37,793 nt of DNA, from the NCBI GenBank assembly GCA_013360445.1, contig JABWBP010000030.1, forward strand, positions 1 through 37,793, read 5' to 3'. Each line of letters opens with the position of its first letter. Positions within the stretch are counted from its first letter, which is position 1. The notes under the pieces were generated by a model. The model was not told the origin of the DNA, did not search any database, and was given only the letters and a program-made list of their open reading frames with translations. The DNA comes from Calditrichaceae bacterium. GTDB lineage: Bacteria > Calditrichota > Calditrichia > RBG-13-44-9 > J075. Of the stretch, positions 8,614 to 16,417 are shown in pieces. The translations under genes were made by a program, and so were the position numbers.

Positions 8614-8713
8614 TGTTACGCATTTACGACTCGTTCACCCCGACCCGTCGGGGTGAACGCCGCTGATGGCGCTCTGCGCCGGGTCGTAACATGACGCGAT
8701 GCAGAGCATCGCG
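8614..8713. repeat. Branched palindromic element of nested hairpins
   Basis: Four stems are visible. An outer pair ttacgac (8624-8630) / gtcgtaa (8683-8689) encloses a 12-bp stem at 8632-8643 / 8648-8659 with loop cccg, and a 5-bp stem at 8668-8672 / 8676-8680. Immediately after is an 8-bp stem, cgcgatgc / gcatcgcg (8695-8713). A second possible outer pairing is tgttacg (8614-8620) with cgtaaca (8685-8691). The shape could be a structured RNA, a REP/MITE-like element, or a recombination site. Confidence 0.6.
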
Positions 8714-8970
8714 CAGTGCGTTCCACCCCGGCTTTCCAAGGTGTAACGAGAATGTTCTCCGTAACAATAGTTATTATCTCAAACCCATATACTTTCCAGA
8801 AACCGTTGGCGAATTTACCACCGCATCATTGCGGAAACAAGCGAAGCGTGAGATGGTTCATAACCCGGAAATTCCCCCGCCCGGATCAGCGCATTTCCGC
8901 GCCCGGCCATCTTCCCCATAAACTTCTTGAATATTAAATTCTAACCCTTAAATTACCCCGTTCATGGGAA

Positions 8971-8988
8971 TGCCGGCCTGCGCCGGCA
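8971..8988. repeat. GC-rich hairpin tgccggc-ctgc-gccggca
   Basis: A perfect 7-bp stem with a 4-base loop, 52 bp upstream of accC. No T-run follows on either strand. It resembles short dispersed palindromes common in intergenic DNA of many bacteria. Confidence 0.5.
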
Positions 8989-9040
8989 GAATCAATTTGA
9001 AAGAATAGCTGCCGGGTTTAACTTCATAATCCTTATAGCG

Positions 9041-10558
9041 ATGACAAAAATCCAAAAAATCCTGATTGCCAACCGGGGAGAAATTGCGGTGCGGATCATG
9101 CGCTCCTGCCGGGAAATGGGCATCCGCGCCGCGGCGGTCTATTCGGAGGCGGATCGCCTTTCCGCCCACGTGCTGGCCGCGGATGAAGCCTACCCCATCG
9201 GCCCCGCCGCGGCGGCGCAGAGCTATTTGAACATGGATGCCATTTTAGAGGCGGCCAGGAAATCCGGCGCAGACGCCGTTCACCCCGGCTACGGTTTTTT
9301 TGCGGAAAACGCGGATTTTGCGCAGCGGGTGGAGGACAGCGGGCTGATCTTCATCGGCCCCTCGCCGCAGACCATCCGCCTGATGGGCAGCAAAACGGAA
9401 GCCCGCAAAACCATGATGGACGCGGGCGTGCCGGTGGTGCCCGGGGCGCGGGAAGCGCTGGCCTCCGTGGAAGAGGCGCAGCAGGTGATCGAGTATTTGG
9501 GCGGTTTTCCGGTGCTGATCAAAGCTGCGGCCGGGGGCGGGGGCAAGGGGATGCGCCTGGTGCGCGAGGCCAAAGAGCTTCCCCGCGCCCTGGAAGCAGC
9601 CAAAGGCGAGGCGCTGAAAGCCTTTGGGGACGCCGCGGTCTATGTCGAAAAATTCATCGAATCTCCCAAGCACATCGAGATACAGATTTTTGCCGACCGG
9701 CGCGGCGACGCGGTGCATTTATGGGAGCGCGACTGCTCCATCCAGCGCCGGCACCAGAAAGTGATCGAGGAGTGCCCCTCCGCGATTCTAACCCCGGAAA
9801 AACGGGCGGAAATGGGGCAGGTGGCGGTTCAGGCGGCCAAAGCCTGCCGCTACAGCAACGCCGGAACGGTGGAATTTTTGTACGACCGGGAGGGTAATTT
9901 TTATTTCCTGGAAATGAATACCCGCCTCCAGGTGGAGCACCCGGTCACGGAGATGGTGATGGGGATGGACCTGGTAAAACTCCAGATCCGGGTAGCAGAA
10001 GGCCATCCGCTGCCCTTCCGGCAGGAAGATTTGCGCCCGCGCGGTCACGCCATCGAATGCCGCATCAACGCGGAAGACGTGTTCAACAATTTCGTGCCCT
10101 CCACCGGCAAAATCAGCTATTTGAAGCTTCCCGAAGGCCCCGGTGTGCGGGTGGACAGCGGGGTCGGCCTGCATTCGGAGATTTCCCGGTTTTACGATCC
10201 CATTGCCGCCAAATTAGTGGTTTGGGCGGAAACCCGCCCGGAAGCGATTGCCCGCATGAAGCGCGCCCTGGGTGAGCTGCGCATAGAAGGCATCGATACC
10301 ACCGCGCCCTTCTGCCTGCGGGTGCTGGATCACCCGGAATTCCAACAGGGGAATTTTAATATCAATTTTGTGGATCGATACTGGCAGCAGATGCAGCAAT
10401 CCCTCCCGGATGAAGCGGAAGCGGCGGAAATCATCGCCGCGGCCATCGCGTACTACCGCGACCACCAAAGCGCCTCGACGCTTTCCCCGTCAGAAAACGC
10501 CAATCACGCTCCCGCCCTGTCTCCCTGGAAAACCCGGGCGCTGAAAACCATGAGATAA
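9041..10558 (+). CDS. accC: Biotin carboxylase subunit of an acyl-CoA (acetyl-/propionyl-CoA) carboxylase
   Basis: 505 residues. It carboxylates the biotin of its carrier protein using ATP and bicarbonate. The three biotin carboxylase regions are clear: N-terminal ILIANRGEIAVRI, the ATP-grasp glycine loop near 167-173 (GGGGKGM), and EMNTRLQVEHPVTE near 290-304, followed by GHAIECRINAED. Typical AccC is about 450 residues; this one has a further tail of about 50 with low-complexity ending. Its stop overlaps the next start (TAATG), so it is coupled to the biotin carrier. With methylmalonyl-CoA epimerase at 19771 a propionyl-CoA carboxylase role is plausible, but no carboxyltransferase gene is in the window, so acetyl-CoA or pyruvate remain possible. 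Confidence 0.92.
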   Translation: MTKIQKILIANRGEIAVRIMRSCREMGIRAAAVYSEADRLSAHVLAADEAYPIGPAAAAQSYLNMDAILEAARKSGADAVHPGYGFFAENADFAQRVEDSGLIFIGPSPQTIRLMGSKTEARKTMMDAGVPVVPGAREALASVEEAQQVIEYLGGFPVLIKAAAGGGGKGMRLVREAKELPRALEAAKGEALKAFGDAAVYVEKFIESPKHIEIQIFADRRGDAVHLWERDCSIQRRHQKVIEECPSAILTPEKRAEMGQVAVQAAKACRYSNAGTVEFLYDREGNFYFLEMNTRLQVEHPVTEMVMGMDLVKLQIRVAEGHPLPFRQEDLRPRGHAIECRINAEDVFNNFVPSTGKISYLKLPEGPGVRVDSGVGLHSEISRFYDPIAAKLVVWAETRPEAIARMKRALGELRIEGIDTTAPFCLRVLDHPEFQQGNFNINFVDRYWQQMQQSLPDEAEAAEIIAAAIAYYRDHQSASTLSPSENANHAPALSPWKTRALKTMR

Positions 10559-11067
10559 TGATGAAATATTATCTGAAAAGAGAAGATCGCTACGAAGAAA
10601 TCGACATCGAGGGTGCCGGCGGGAAGCTGCGCGTCTCCGCTAACGGCAGACATTACGCTGTGGATCTGGTTCCCATCGATGAAAAGCGCTACTCCGTGGT
10701 GCTGGATAACCGCGCCTACCTGGTCGAAGCGGAGATCCAGAAAAACGCGGTGCATTTGCTGCTGAACCAGTGCGAGCGCGTGGTGCAGGTGCTCAATCCG
10801 CAGCAGAAATTGGAATCGGAGATTTTCGGGAAAGGTGAGAAAAGCCACTCCGAAAGCGAGGTTCGCGCCCCCATGCCGGGGCTGATCCTGCGCATCGAAG
10901 TGGAAGCAGGGCAGGAAATTGCCGCCGGCCAGCCGCTGTTAGTCATCGAAGCGATGAAGATGGAGAATGAAATCCGCGCGGCCTCCGGCGGCGCGGTGAA
11001 GGAAATCCTGGTTCAGCCGCACCAGGCCGTGGAACGGAATGACATCCTGATCAAAATCGGGAATTGA
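10558..11067 (+). CDS. Biotin carboxyl carrier protein of the adjacent carboxylase
   Basis: 169 residues. The C-terminal biotinyl domain (about 100-169) carries the biotinylation motif EAMKMEN with the target K134. The N-terminal 80 residues look like a beta-rich domain (GGKLRVSANGRHYAVDLVPI), reminiscent of the BT domain that docks biotin carboxylase onto carboxyltransferase in propionyl-CoA carboxylase alpha chains; this is an inference. Translation is coupled to accC through a TAATG overlap. The arrangement looks like a propionyl-CoA carboxylase alpha chain split into two genes. Confidence 0.9.
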   Translation: MMKYYLKREDRYEEIDIEGAGGKLRVSANGRHYAVDLVPIDEKRYSVVLDNRAYLVEAEIQKNAVHLLLNQCERVVQVLNPQQKLESEIFGKGEKSHSESEVRAPMPGLILRIEVEAGQEIAAGQPLLVIEAMKMENEIRAASGGAVKEILVQPHQAVERNDILIKIGN

Positions 11068-11318
11068 AAAATTTTGACGCAGAGATACGCTGAAATTAGT
11101 GCAAAATAAATTTTGTGGCAGTGCCATCCCTTCGGGGCACTCCTGTCTTCTACAGCGCCCGGTACGATGGCGGCGCTAAATAGCGCGATCTCTTATTTGT
11201 AATCACAATCACCGCTGGTATTTCTGGCGGGGCTATTTTGAAGCCTACCTTAGTTTTTTGGACGAAAATTATCGTCATTTACCTGATCCGGAACCCGTAG
11301 AGAGGGGTCGATTCCGCC
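11068..11318. other. 251-bp spacer before the TPR lipoprotein gene
   Basis: No gene. It contains a degraded relative of the gtgcaaaa palindrome (about 11099-11121), a short stem agtgcc / ggcact around cccttcggg (about 11121-11142), and a gcgct-aaat-agcgc stem at 11173-11186. No clear promoter or terminator with a T-run is seen. Confidence 0.45.
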
Positions 11319-12455
11319 ATGAAAGGCAACACCTTAACATTTGCAGCACTAATCTCGATTTATGCCCTGGCCTGGCTCTCTTGCTCGCAGCCGCCCCGGC
11401 AGGCGCCGGAAAACAAATTTGCGGAAGAGATCGCCCGCGCTGAGGAGAATCTCGCCGCCAACCCGGAAGATTTTGCAGCCAACCGGGAATTAGGCATCCT
11501 GTATTTCAAAGCCGGGCGGTTCGAAAAAGCGGCGGCCGCCCTGGAAAAAACCGCCCGCTTGAACCCGGACGATCCCCGCACGACCTGCTATTTGGGATTG
11601 AGTTATGAACTCTCCCGGCAGCGCGATCTGGCCCTGGCAACTTTTTTGAAATATTTGCAAATCCCCCCGCAATCTCCTTACCGGCGCTGGCTGAAAGGCC
11701 GCCATGAAATGTTGTCGCGCCAGAAACTCAAAGAGGACATGCTGGCGCTCTTGCAACAAAACCTGGAACAACACCCGGAAGCGGCGCTCGAACAGGATTT
11801 GGCGGTGCTTCCGTTTACCTACCACGGGCAGGATCAAAAGTACTTCATCCTGGGAAAGGGCTTACAGCAGTTGATCAGCAACGATTTGAGCCGGGCGCCG
11901 GGATTGAAAATCGTGGAGCGGCGGCGGGTGCAGGCGCTGTTGGAGCAGATTTCCGCCCACGAAGCGCTGCTCAGCAAGTTGGAAAATCGCACCGCCTTCA
12001 TCGGAAAAACCTTAGGCGCGAAAACGGTCATCCAGGGCGGGTATAATATTTCCGGCGAGCAGGTAATTCTCGACGTGGTCTATTGGGAGGTGGGCAGCGA
12101 CGAAATTCCCAACTCTATTACCCATGCGGACAGTTTGAAAAACATGGCGGGCTTGCAAAAGAAGATCGTGCTGGAATACTTGCAAAGAAAGGGCATTCAA
12201 CCCGACCCGGCGATCATGGACAGCATTCGCGGGTCCGGGCTGCGGGAATTGCCGGCCCTGGTGGCCTATTCCGCGGGGCTGGGGAAAGAGGACGCCGGGG
12301 AGTACCGCGACGCGCTGCTATTCTACCGTAAAGCCGCGGAGTTGGCCCCCGGATTCCGGGAATGCCGGGAACGCATCGAACAGAACGAAGACCTGTCCCT
12401 GGCGCTCCGCGACCCGGACAAGGCCATTACCGATAAAGAGATTGCGGAAAAATAG
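11319..12455 (+). CDS. Lipoprotein with TPR repeats and a CsgG/FlgO-like domain
   Basis: 378 residues. A signal peptide ends in a lipobox (WLSC, lipidated C22). Residues about 35-125 contain two to three TPR units (LAANPEDFAANRELGILYFKAGRFEKAA). Residues about 155-275 resemble the CsgG/FlgO nucleotide-binding-like fold of outer-membrane lipoproteins (LAVLPFTYHGQD, FILGKGLQQLISNDLSRAPGLKIVERRRVQALLEQ). Another TPR lies near the C-terminus. Such TPR-CsgG-like proteins are common in FCB bacteria, probably in the cell envelope; their function is not established. It is convergent with the VIT/VWA gene. Confidence 0.78.
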   Translation: MKGNTLTFAALISIYALAWLSCSQPPRQAPENKFAEEIARAEENLAANPEDFAANRELGILYFKAGRFEKAAAALEKTARLNPDDPRTTCYLGLSYELSRQRDLALATFLKYLQIPPQSPYRRWLKGRHEMLSRQKLKEDMLALLQQNLEQHPEAALEQDLAVLPFTYHGQDQKYFILGKGLQQLISNDLSRAPGLKIVERRRVQALLEQISAHEALLSKLENRTAFIGKTLGAKTVIQGGYNISGEQVILDVVYWEVGSDEIPNSITHADSLKNMAGLQKKIVLEYLQRKGIQPDPAIMDSIRGSGLRELPALVAYSAGLGKEDAGEYRDALLFYRKAAELAPGFRECRERIEQNEDLSLALRDPDKAITDKEIAEK

Positions 12456-12461
12456 TGTTTT

Positions 12462-12529
12462 GGTGTTTTAGTGTTCTCGCTGCACAAATTACGCTTTGGA
12501 AAACCCAAACACCATAACACTAAAACACC
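12462..12529. repeat. 14-bp inverted repeat between convergent genes
   Basis: ggtgttttagtgtt (12462-12475) pairs perfectly with aacactaaaacacc (12516-12529) across 40 bases. The arms are built from ggtgttt words. It lies between the stops of two convergent genes, so it may act as a shared 3' end structure, although neither side has a clear T-run. Confidence 0.6.
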
Positions 12530-12532
12530 CCT

Positions 12533-14797
12533 TCATTCATACACCTCATAAATCCGGTCTTTCCAGAAAAAGCGCAGGTTGCGCCCCAGGGCCAGGAACT
12601 GCCCGCTCTGCGGTTCTTCATTCAGCAGCTTGAAATAATCCTCGCTGGCAAACTGAATGCGGCTGACTTTTGCTCCCACGTTATTCTGAATTTCCGAATC
12701 CACCCAGAAATCCCCCGATTGATAAACCGCCCGCCCCTGCACCATGCGAAACTGGCTGGCCAAATTCTGTTCCCGGCCGCTGCGGTCGCGGTAGCTTAGC
12801 AGGGGCGCGCCCGGGCGGGTCTGGTCGATGTTGGCCGCGCCGCCCATGGACTGCGCCGCCTGGCTGCCCGCCACGCTGCCCCGCCCGCTCTTGCTCTTCA
12901 TATCCGCGTAGTCGCCCTCCCGGGATTTCAGGAAATCCTGCTCCCCGCCGTCGAGCAGGTTCTGGCGCAGAAGCTGGTATTGCGGGGGCAATTCCCGGCG
13001 GCTCACTCGCTGTTCCTCATCCTCGAGAATCAGGTAACTGGTGTAAGGGGTAATAATGCCGTACGTGCGCGCCAATTCGATGATCTCTTTCTTCAACTCA
13101 GCGCTCTCCCCGTGCAGGCGGATCTGGTCGAGCATGTAACCGATGGCCCGGGAAGCCCACAGCGGCGGGATGAAGGCGTATTGCTCATCCGATGGGGCGA
13201 AATCAGCCCGGTATTCGAATGTTTGGATTTCATCATTCAATTTCCCTTTTAGGGTAATACGCGCCTCGCCGCCTTCGCGGTAACGCCCTAACACCGTCAG
13301 GGTGGCGCCTTTGAACAGATCCGGTAACCTGGCGGGATACATTTCGCTCACCCGCAAGGAGTTTTCTACCGAGAGTTTCAAATCGGTTAGAATGGGCGCG
13401 GATACTTTGCCATAAAAATCGGAAATCTTGACCTCGATATCCTCGTCCGGGGTGATGTAGGTGCGGTAAGCGTTGGTGGCCTCGGTGATCTTATCTAACA
13501 GGTGGGTATTGATCTCATCCCCGATGCCGAAGGTAAAAATGCGCAAATTGGCGCGATTGGCTTGCTCGATCTTCTTCAGCAGGGCGTTTTCTTCCACCTC
13601 GCCGACGGTGGGTTTTCCATCGGTAATGAAAATGATGAAACCCGGGCGGCCGCCGGCCGGGCTGTTGCTTTGCAGCGCCAGTTGCAGCGCCTCATCAATG
13701 TTGGTGCCGCCGATGGCTTTTAGATTTTCCACGAATTCCCCGGCTTTCGCCCGGTTTGCCGCATCCACGGGAGCTAATTTTTGAAATAACGCCTCCGCCT
13801 GGGTGGAAAAGCGCACGATCTCGAAGCGGTCTCCCGGGTTCAGATTCTCGATGCAGAACTGCAGCGCCCGCTTCGCCTGCTGTAGCTTCTTGCCCGCCAT
13901 GCTCCCGGATACGTCCAACACAAAGGTAATATCTTTTTCGGCGACCTCCTGCCCCCCGGAAGCAAAGCCGGGGGTGAGACTCAGGAAGAAAAACCCGTCC
14001 TCTTTTCCTTTGCGATAGCTGAGCAGGGAAAAACCGATGGCGGAGGAATCGGTCCGGTAATAGACTTTGAAATCCGCGTCCGGTTTTACGTTGCCGGCTT
14101 CGTATCCCACCATGGCGCGATGCTCGTCCGTGCGCCGGATTTCCGCCTCATGGGTCGGGCAATACACGTTTTTGATCGGTTCCCGGGAATGGATCTCCAC
14201 TTTGACGCTCACTTCCTTGAGCGGCGCGGCGGAAAATTTTTCGGTATTGAGCGGGTAAATATATTCCACGGTTCCGTTGTCGCGGCTCAAAACCTCGCTG
14301 TAGCTCAACTTGATCCGCTTCTCGGAATGGGGCTGAATGGGGAAAATGCGCACCTTCAAAACGCCCTGGCCGGTGTATTCTAACAGCGCCGGGTCGATCA
14401 CCTTGCGCACGTAATCCTCGTAAAGTTTGCGGGCTTTCTCCGCGTCCAACAACTCCGCCTCGGTCTCTTTCCCGTCGATGTACATGCTGAATTTGGTGAT
14501 CGTAACTCCCCGGGGAATGGGGAACAGGTAATATCCCTGCAAGCTGTTGGCGGTGGGATTATAGAAAACCTGGTCGATGGAGGTGGCCGCCGCCAGATCT
14601 TCGATAGTTACCTGGACGTGATGGTTTCTCACTTCCAGGGGAAAGGGGGTAAACGACGGTTGCGGCAGCGGGCGCGGCATGGGCGGATAGGGATAGGGCG
14701 GCTCGATGATGATGAAGCCGTCCGCCCGAAGCTGGAAAGTCAGGGCCAGCGCTATCCCGGCGATAAGTTTGAAGAGATGGGGAGGGAAGGTTCTCAT
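12533..14797 (-). CDS. VIT and von Willebrand factor A domain protein (inter-alpha-trypsin inhibitor-like), exported
   Basis: 754 residues from the ATG at 14797, chosen because aggagg lies six bases upstream and the protein then begins with a signal peptide (MRTFPPHLFKLIAGIALALT). A VIT domain spans about 45-185 (VQVTIEDLAAATSIDQVFYNPT, then GVTITKFSMYIDGKETEAEL). A VWA domain follows at about 290-470 with the metal-binding MIDAS motif DVSGS at 295-299. The C-terminal part contains the ITPYTSYLILEDE segment usual in this bacterial family, a low-complexity glycine/serine stretch, and a final beta-rich tail. No C-terminal sorting domain is seen. VWA domains bind proteins through a metal ion; the partner is unknown. 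It follows another VWA gene on the same strand. Confidence 0.88.
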   Translation of the reverse strand: MRTFPPHLFKLIAGIALALTFQLRADGFIIIEPPYPYPPMPRPLPQPSFTPFPLEVRNHHVQVTIEDLAAATSIDQVFYNPTANSLQGYYLFPIPRGVTITKFSMYIDGKETEAELLDAEKARKLYEDYVRKVIDPALLEYTGQGVLKVRIFPIQPHSEKRIKLSYSEVLSRDNGTVEYIYPLNTEKFSAAPLKEVSVKVEIHSREPIKNVYCPTHEAEIRRTDEHRAMVGYEAGNVKPDADFKVYYRTDSSAIGFSLLSYRKGKEDGFFFLSLTPGFASGGQEVAEKDITFVLDVSGSMAGKKLQQAKRALQFCIENLNPGDRFEIVRFSTQAEALFQKLAPVDAANRAKAGEFVENLKAIGGTNIDEALQLALQSNSPAGGRPGFIIFITDGKPTVGEVEENALLKKIEQANRANLRIFTFGIGDEINTHLLDKITEATNAYRTYITPDEDIEVKISDFYGKVSAPILTDLKLSVENSLRVSEMYPARLPDLFKGATLTVLGRYREGGEARITLKGKLNDEIQTFEYRADFAPSDEQYAFIPPLWASRAIGYMLDQIRLHGESAELKKEIIELARTYGIITPYTSYLILEDEEQRVSRRELPPQYQLLRQNLLDGGEQDFLKSREGDYADMKSKSGRGSVAGSQAAQSMGGAANIDQTRPGAPLLSYRDRSGREQNLASQFRMVQGRAVYQSGDFWVDSEIQNNVGAKVSRIQFASEDYFKLLNEEPQSGQFLALGRNLRFFWKDRIYEVYE

Positions 14798-14820
14798 GTT
14801 TGTCCTCCTGGGGAATAATG

Positions 14821-14834
14821 CGCACTTAAGTGCG
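14821..14834. repeat. Perfect 14-bp palindrome, CTTAAG core
   Basis: cgcaCTTAAGtgcg, a member of the CTNNAG-core family. It lies 23 bp upstream of the VIT/VWA start, in the spacer between two VWA genes. Confidence 0.55.
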
Positions 14835-14904
14835 GCCATCGGTTATAATCAAGAGATTGCCAAGCTTCAGCATGAGCATATCCTCCCTGCCCTGGAAAAC
14901 CATG

Positions 14905-14918
14905 CGCACTGAAGTGCG
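14905..14918. repeat. Small palindrome, CTGAAG core
   Basis: cgcaCTGAAGtgcg, with the same arms as the copy at 14821-14834 but GA instead of TA in the centre. It is 21 bp beyond the stop of the upstream VWA gene. Confidence 0.55.
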
Positions 14919-14939
14919 GCAATCTGCGATGGGATTTGG

Positions 14940-16052
14940 TTACTCAAATCTAAAATTCTTCTTCGCCGCCTGCTCCCGCACCGCGTCGATGATCGCGCGG
15001 TCGAGCGCGCCGCTGCCGCTCATCTGTTTCTCCTTTTCGGCCACGTAGCGGCGGCGCTCAGCATCTAACCGGCGAATTTTTTCCCGGATTTCGGCGCGTT
15101 TGGCGCGCTGCCCGTCGATGAATTTCTGGCGCTCGGCGGCGCTCATGTTCTGCATCGGTTCCGGCAAATCTTCTTTGCGCAGTTCATCTAAGTCAACCGA
15201 GCCGTCTTCCACGGCGTCCACCAAATCCCAGGAAGCGTTGTGATAGTAGGCGGAGGCTTTGGAGGCGGAACGTTGCGCCACGTTGCCGGCCCCGTAAGCA
15301 GCAGCGTTCGCATCCTGCTCCAACTGGCGCTCTTTGCTGCGTTCGCCTTCCCTGCCGTAAGGCACGTAGGTGGAGTTCAGGGCGTCGTTCAGGCGCTGCA
15401 GGGCGCTGTCCTGCGGCGCGTCGATATGCACCACCGCCAGGTTCTGGTCGATGTTCATGTATTTGCCGTCGGACAGGTCTGCGCCCTCTTTCCAGGCGGT
15501 TTCCACTCCCTCCTGGAAATCGCCGCAAAAAATGGTGTTCACGATGATCCCCCGGGCAATCGCCTCCCGGCAGGCGCTGCGGTAATCCACCTTCCCCTGG
15601 GAAAACGGCTCATTCCCGGCAATGAACACAACTTTTAGCACGTTGGCGTCCGCGCTCCAGGCCAATTCCTTAGCAGCGGTTTGGATCACCCGGCCGCAGT
15701 ACTCCTCGCCCCCGTTGGTGGTCAGTTGAAAGAGCTTTTCGGAGATCAAATCCAGGTCGGTGGTGAGCGGGGCGACCTGGCGGATATGCCCGCTTTTGGA
15801 GGACAGCCCGTCGTTGCCGTATTCGTAGAGGGCAATTTCCAGTTCCGGGGCCTGCCCGTTCTGCCGCGCCAGGGCGAATTCGTTGACCACTTTCCAGAGC
15901 TGCGATTTGGCCTGCTCGATCAGGCCGTCCATGCTGTTGCTGGTATCGAGCAGCAGCGCCACCTGGATTTTCGGCCCCGGGGCGGCGTGCAACGCGCCCC
16001 ATCCCAACAGGGCGATGATGAAGAGAATTGAATATCTTTGAATCTTGTGCAT
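14940..16052 (-). CDS. Exported von Willebrand factor A domain protein
   Basis: 370 residues from the ATG at 16052, preceded by ggagg; the longer frame upstream reads through a tandem repeat (CLLPT repeated three times) and is not credible. A signal peptide (YSILFIIALLGWGALHAAPG) leads into a VWA domain at about 28-220 with MIDAS DTSNS at 36-40. The C-terminal 120 residues are highly charged and helical (DLDELRKEDLPEPMQNMSAAERQKFIDGQRAKRAEIREKI is the general character), likely a coiled coil. Very similar stand-alone VWA proteins occur in Bacteroidetes and other FCB bacteria. It precedes the VIT/VWA gene by 142 bp and may work with it in the periplasm. Confidence 0.85.
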   Translation of the reverse strand: MHKIQRYSILFIIALLGWGALHAAPGPKIQVALLLDTSNSMDGLIEQAKSQLWKVVNEFALARQNGQAPELEIALYEYGNDGLSSKSGHIRQVAPLTTDLDLISEKLFQLTTNGGEEYCGRVIQTAAKELAWSADANVLKVVFIAGNEPFSQGKVDYRSACREAIARGIIVNTIFCGDFQEGVETAWKEGADLSDGKYMNIDQNLAVVHIDAPQDSALQRLNDALNSTYVPYGREGERSKERQLEQDANAAAYGAGNVAQRSASKASAYYHNASWDLVDAVEDGSVDLDELRKEDLPEPMQNMSAAERQKFIDGQRAKRAEIREKIRRLDAERRRYVAEKEKQMSGSGALDRAIIDAVREQAAKKNFRFE

Positions 16053-16417
16053 GGTAGCCTCCAACGTATTTGAAGTAGGCAATAGACAAGTAGGTAGTAG
16101 GCAAGTAGGCAGTAAGCAACGTCGCATACAGGCCGCCTGGTAATATAATTTCTGAAAGCTGACAGCTACATTGCCCACTGCTCACTGCCCACCGTCCACC
16201 TGCCCACTGCCCACTGTTTTCCCCTTTTCTACATAACCGTTCAAAGCGCCAACCTTGCCGGTTTTCGACACAATTTTTATCTGAATTATGGAACTATAAA
16301 GTGTATTTGCAAGGGGGAAGAAAGTTTCCGGGAGGAAAAGTTTTCGGGGAGAATATTTGAACTGCCGCAGCAGACCTCAAAGGTTTTGGAAACCTTTGAG
16401 GTCTGTGTTCCAAAGCC
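16053..16417. other. 365-bp spacer with word repeats and a perfect hairpin
   Basis: No gene. 16068-16118 repeats aagtaggca/gtagtaggca words and 16170-16216 repeats gcccactgc/ccacc words; these are partly complementary (agtaggca against tgcccact). A perfect hairpin lies at 16371-16405. Confidence 0.5.
16371..16405. repeat. Perfect 16-bp hairpin (cagacctcaaaggttt)
   Basis: Sixteen-base arms pair perfectly around the loop tgg, 12 bp beyond the stop of the zinc-ribbon/TPR gene. No T-run follows on the minus strand. It probably acts as an mRNA 3' end structure or is a dispersed palindromic element. Confidence 0.75.

Larger units (their letters stand above)
8507..9040. other. 534-bp divergent spacer between uracil-DNA glycosylase and accC
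   Basis: No convincing gene. Short open frames here lack ribosome-binding sites and recognisable sequence. The spacer contains a branched inverted-repeat structure (8614-8713) and a GC hairpin (8971-8988). Promoters for both flanking genes are expected here but none is clear enough to mark. accC itself has no evident Shine-Dalgarno sequence. Confidence 0.6.

Noticed and set aside
8691-8937. Two overlapping short open frames in the accC spacer
   Set aside because: They overlap the nested-hairpin element, have no ribosome-binding site, and show low-complexity composition with no recognisable domain.
16053-16178. N-terminal extension of the VWA protein with CLLPT repeats
   Set aside because: It is a translation of the aagtaggca tandem repeat. 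The ATG at 16052 has ggagg and starts a signal peptide.
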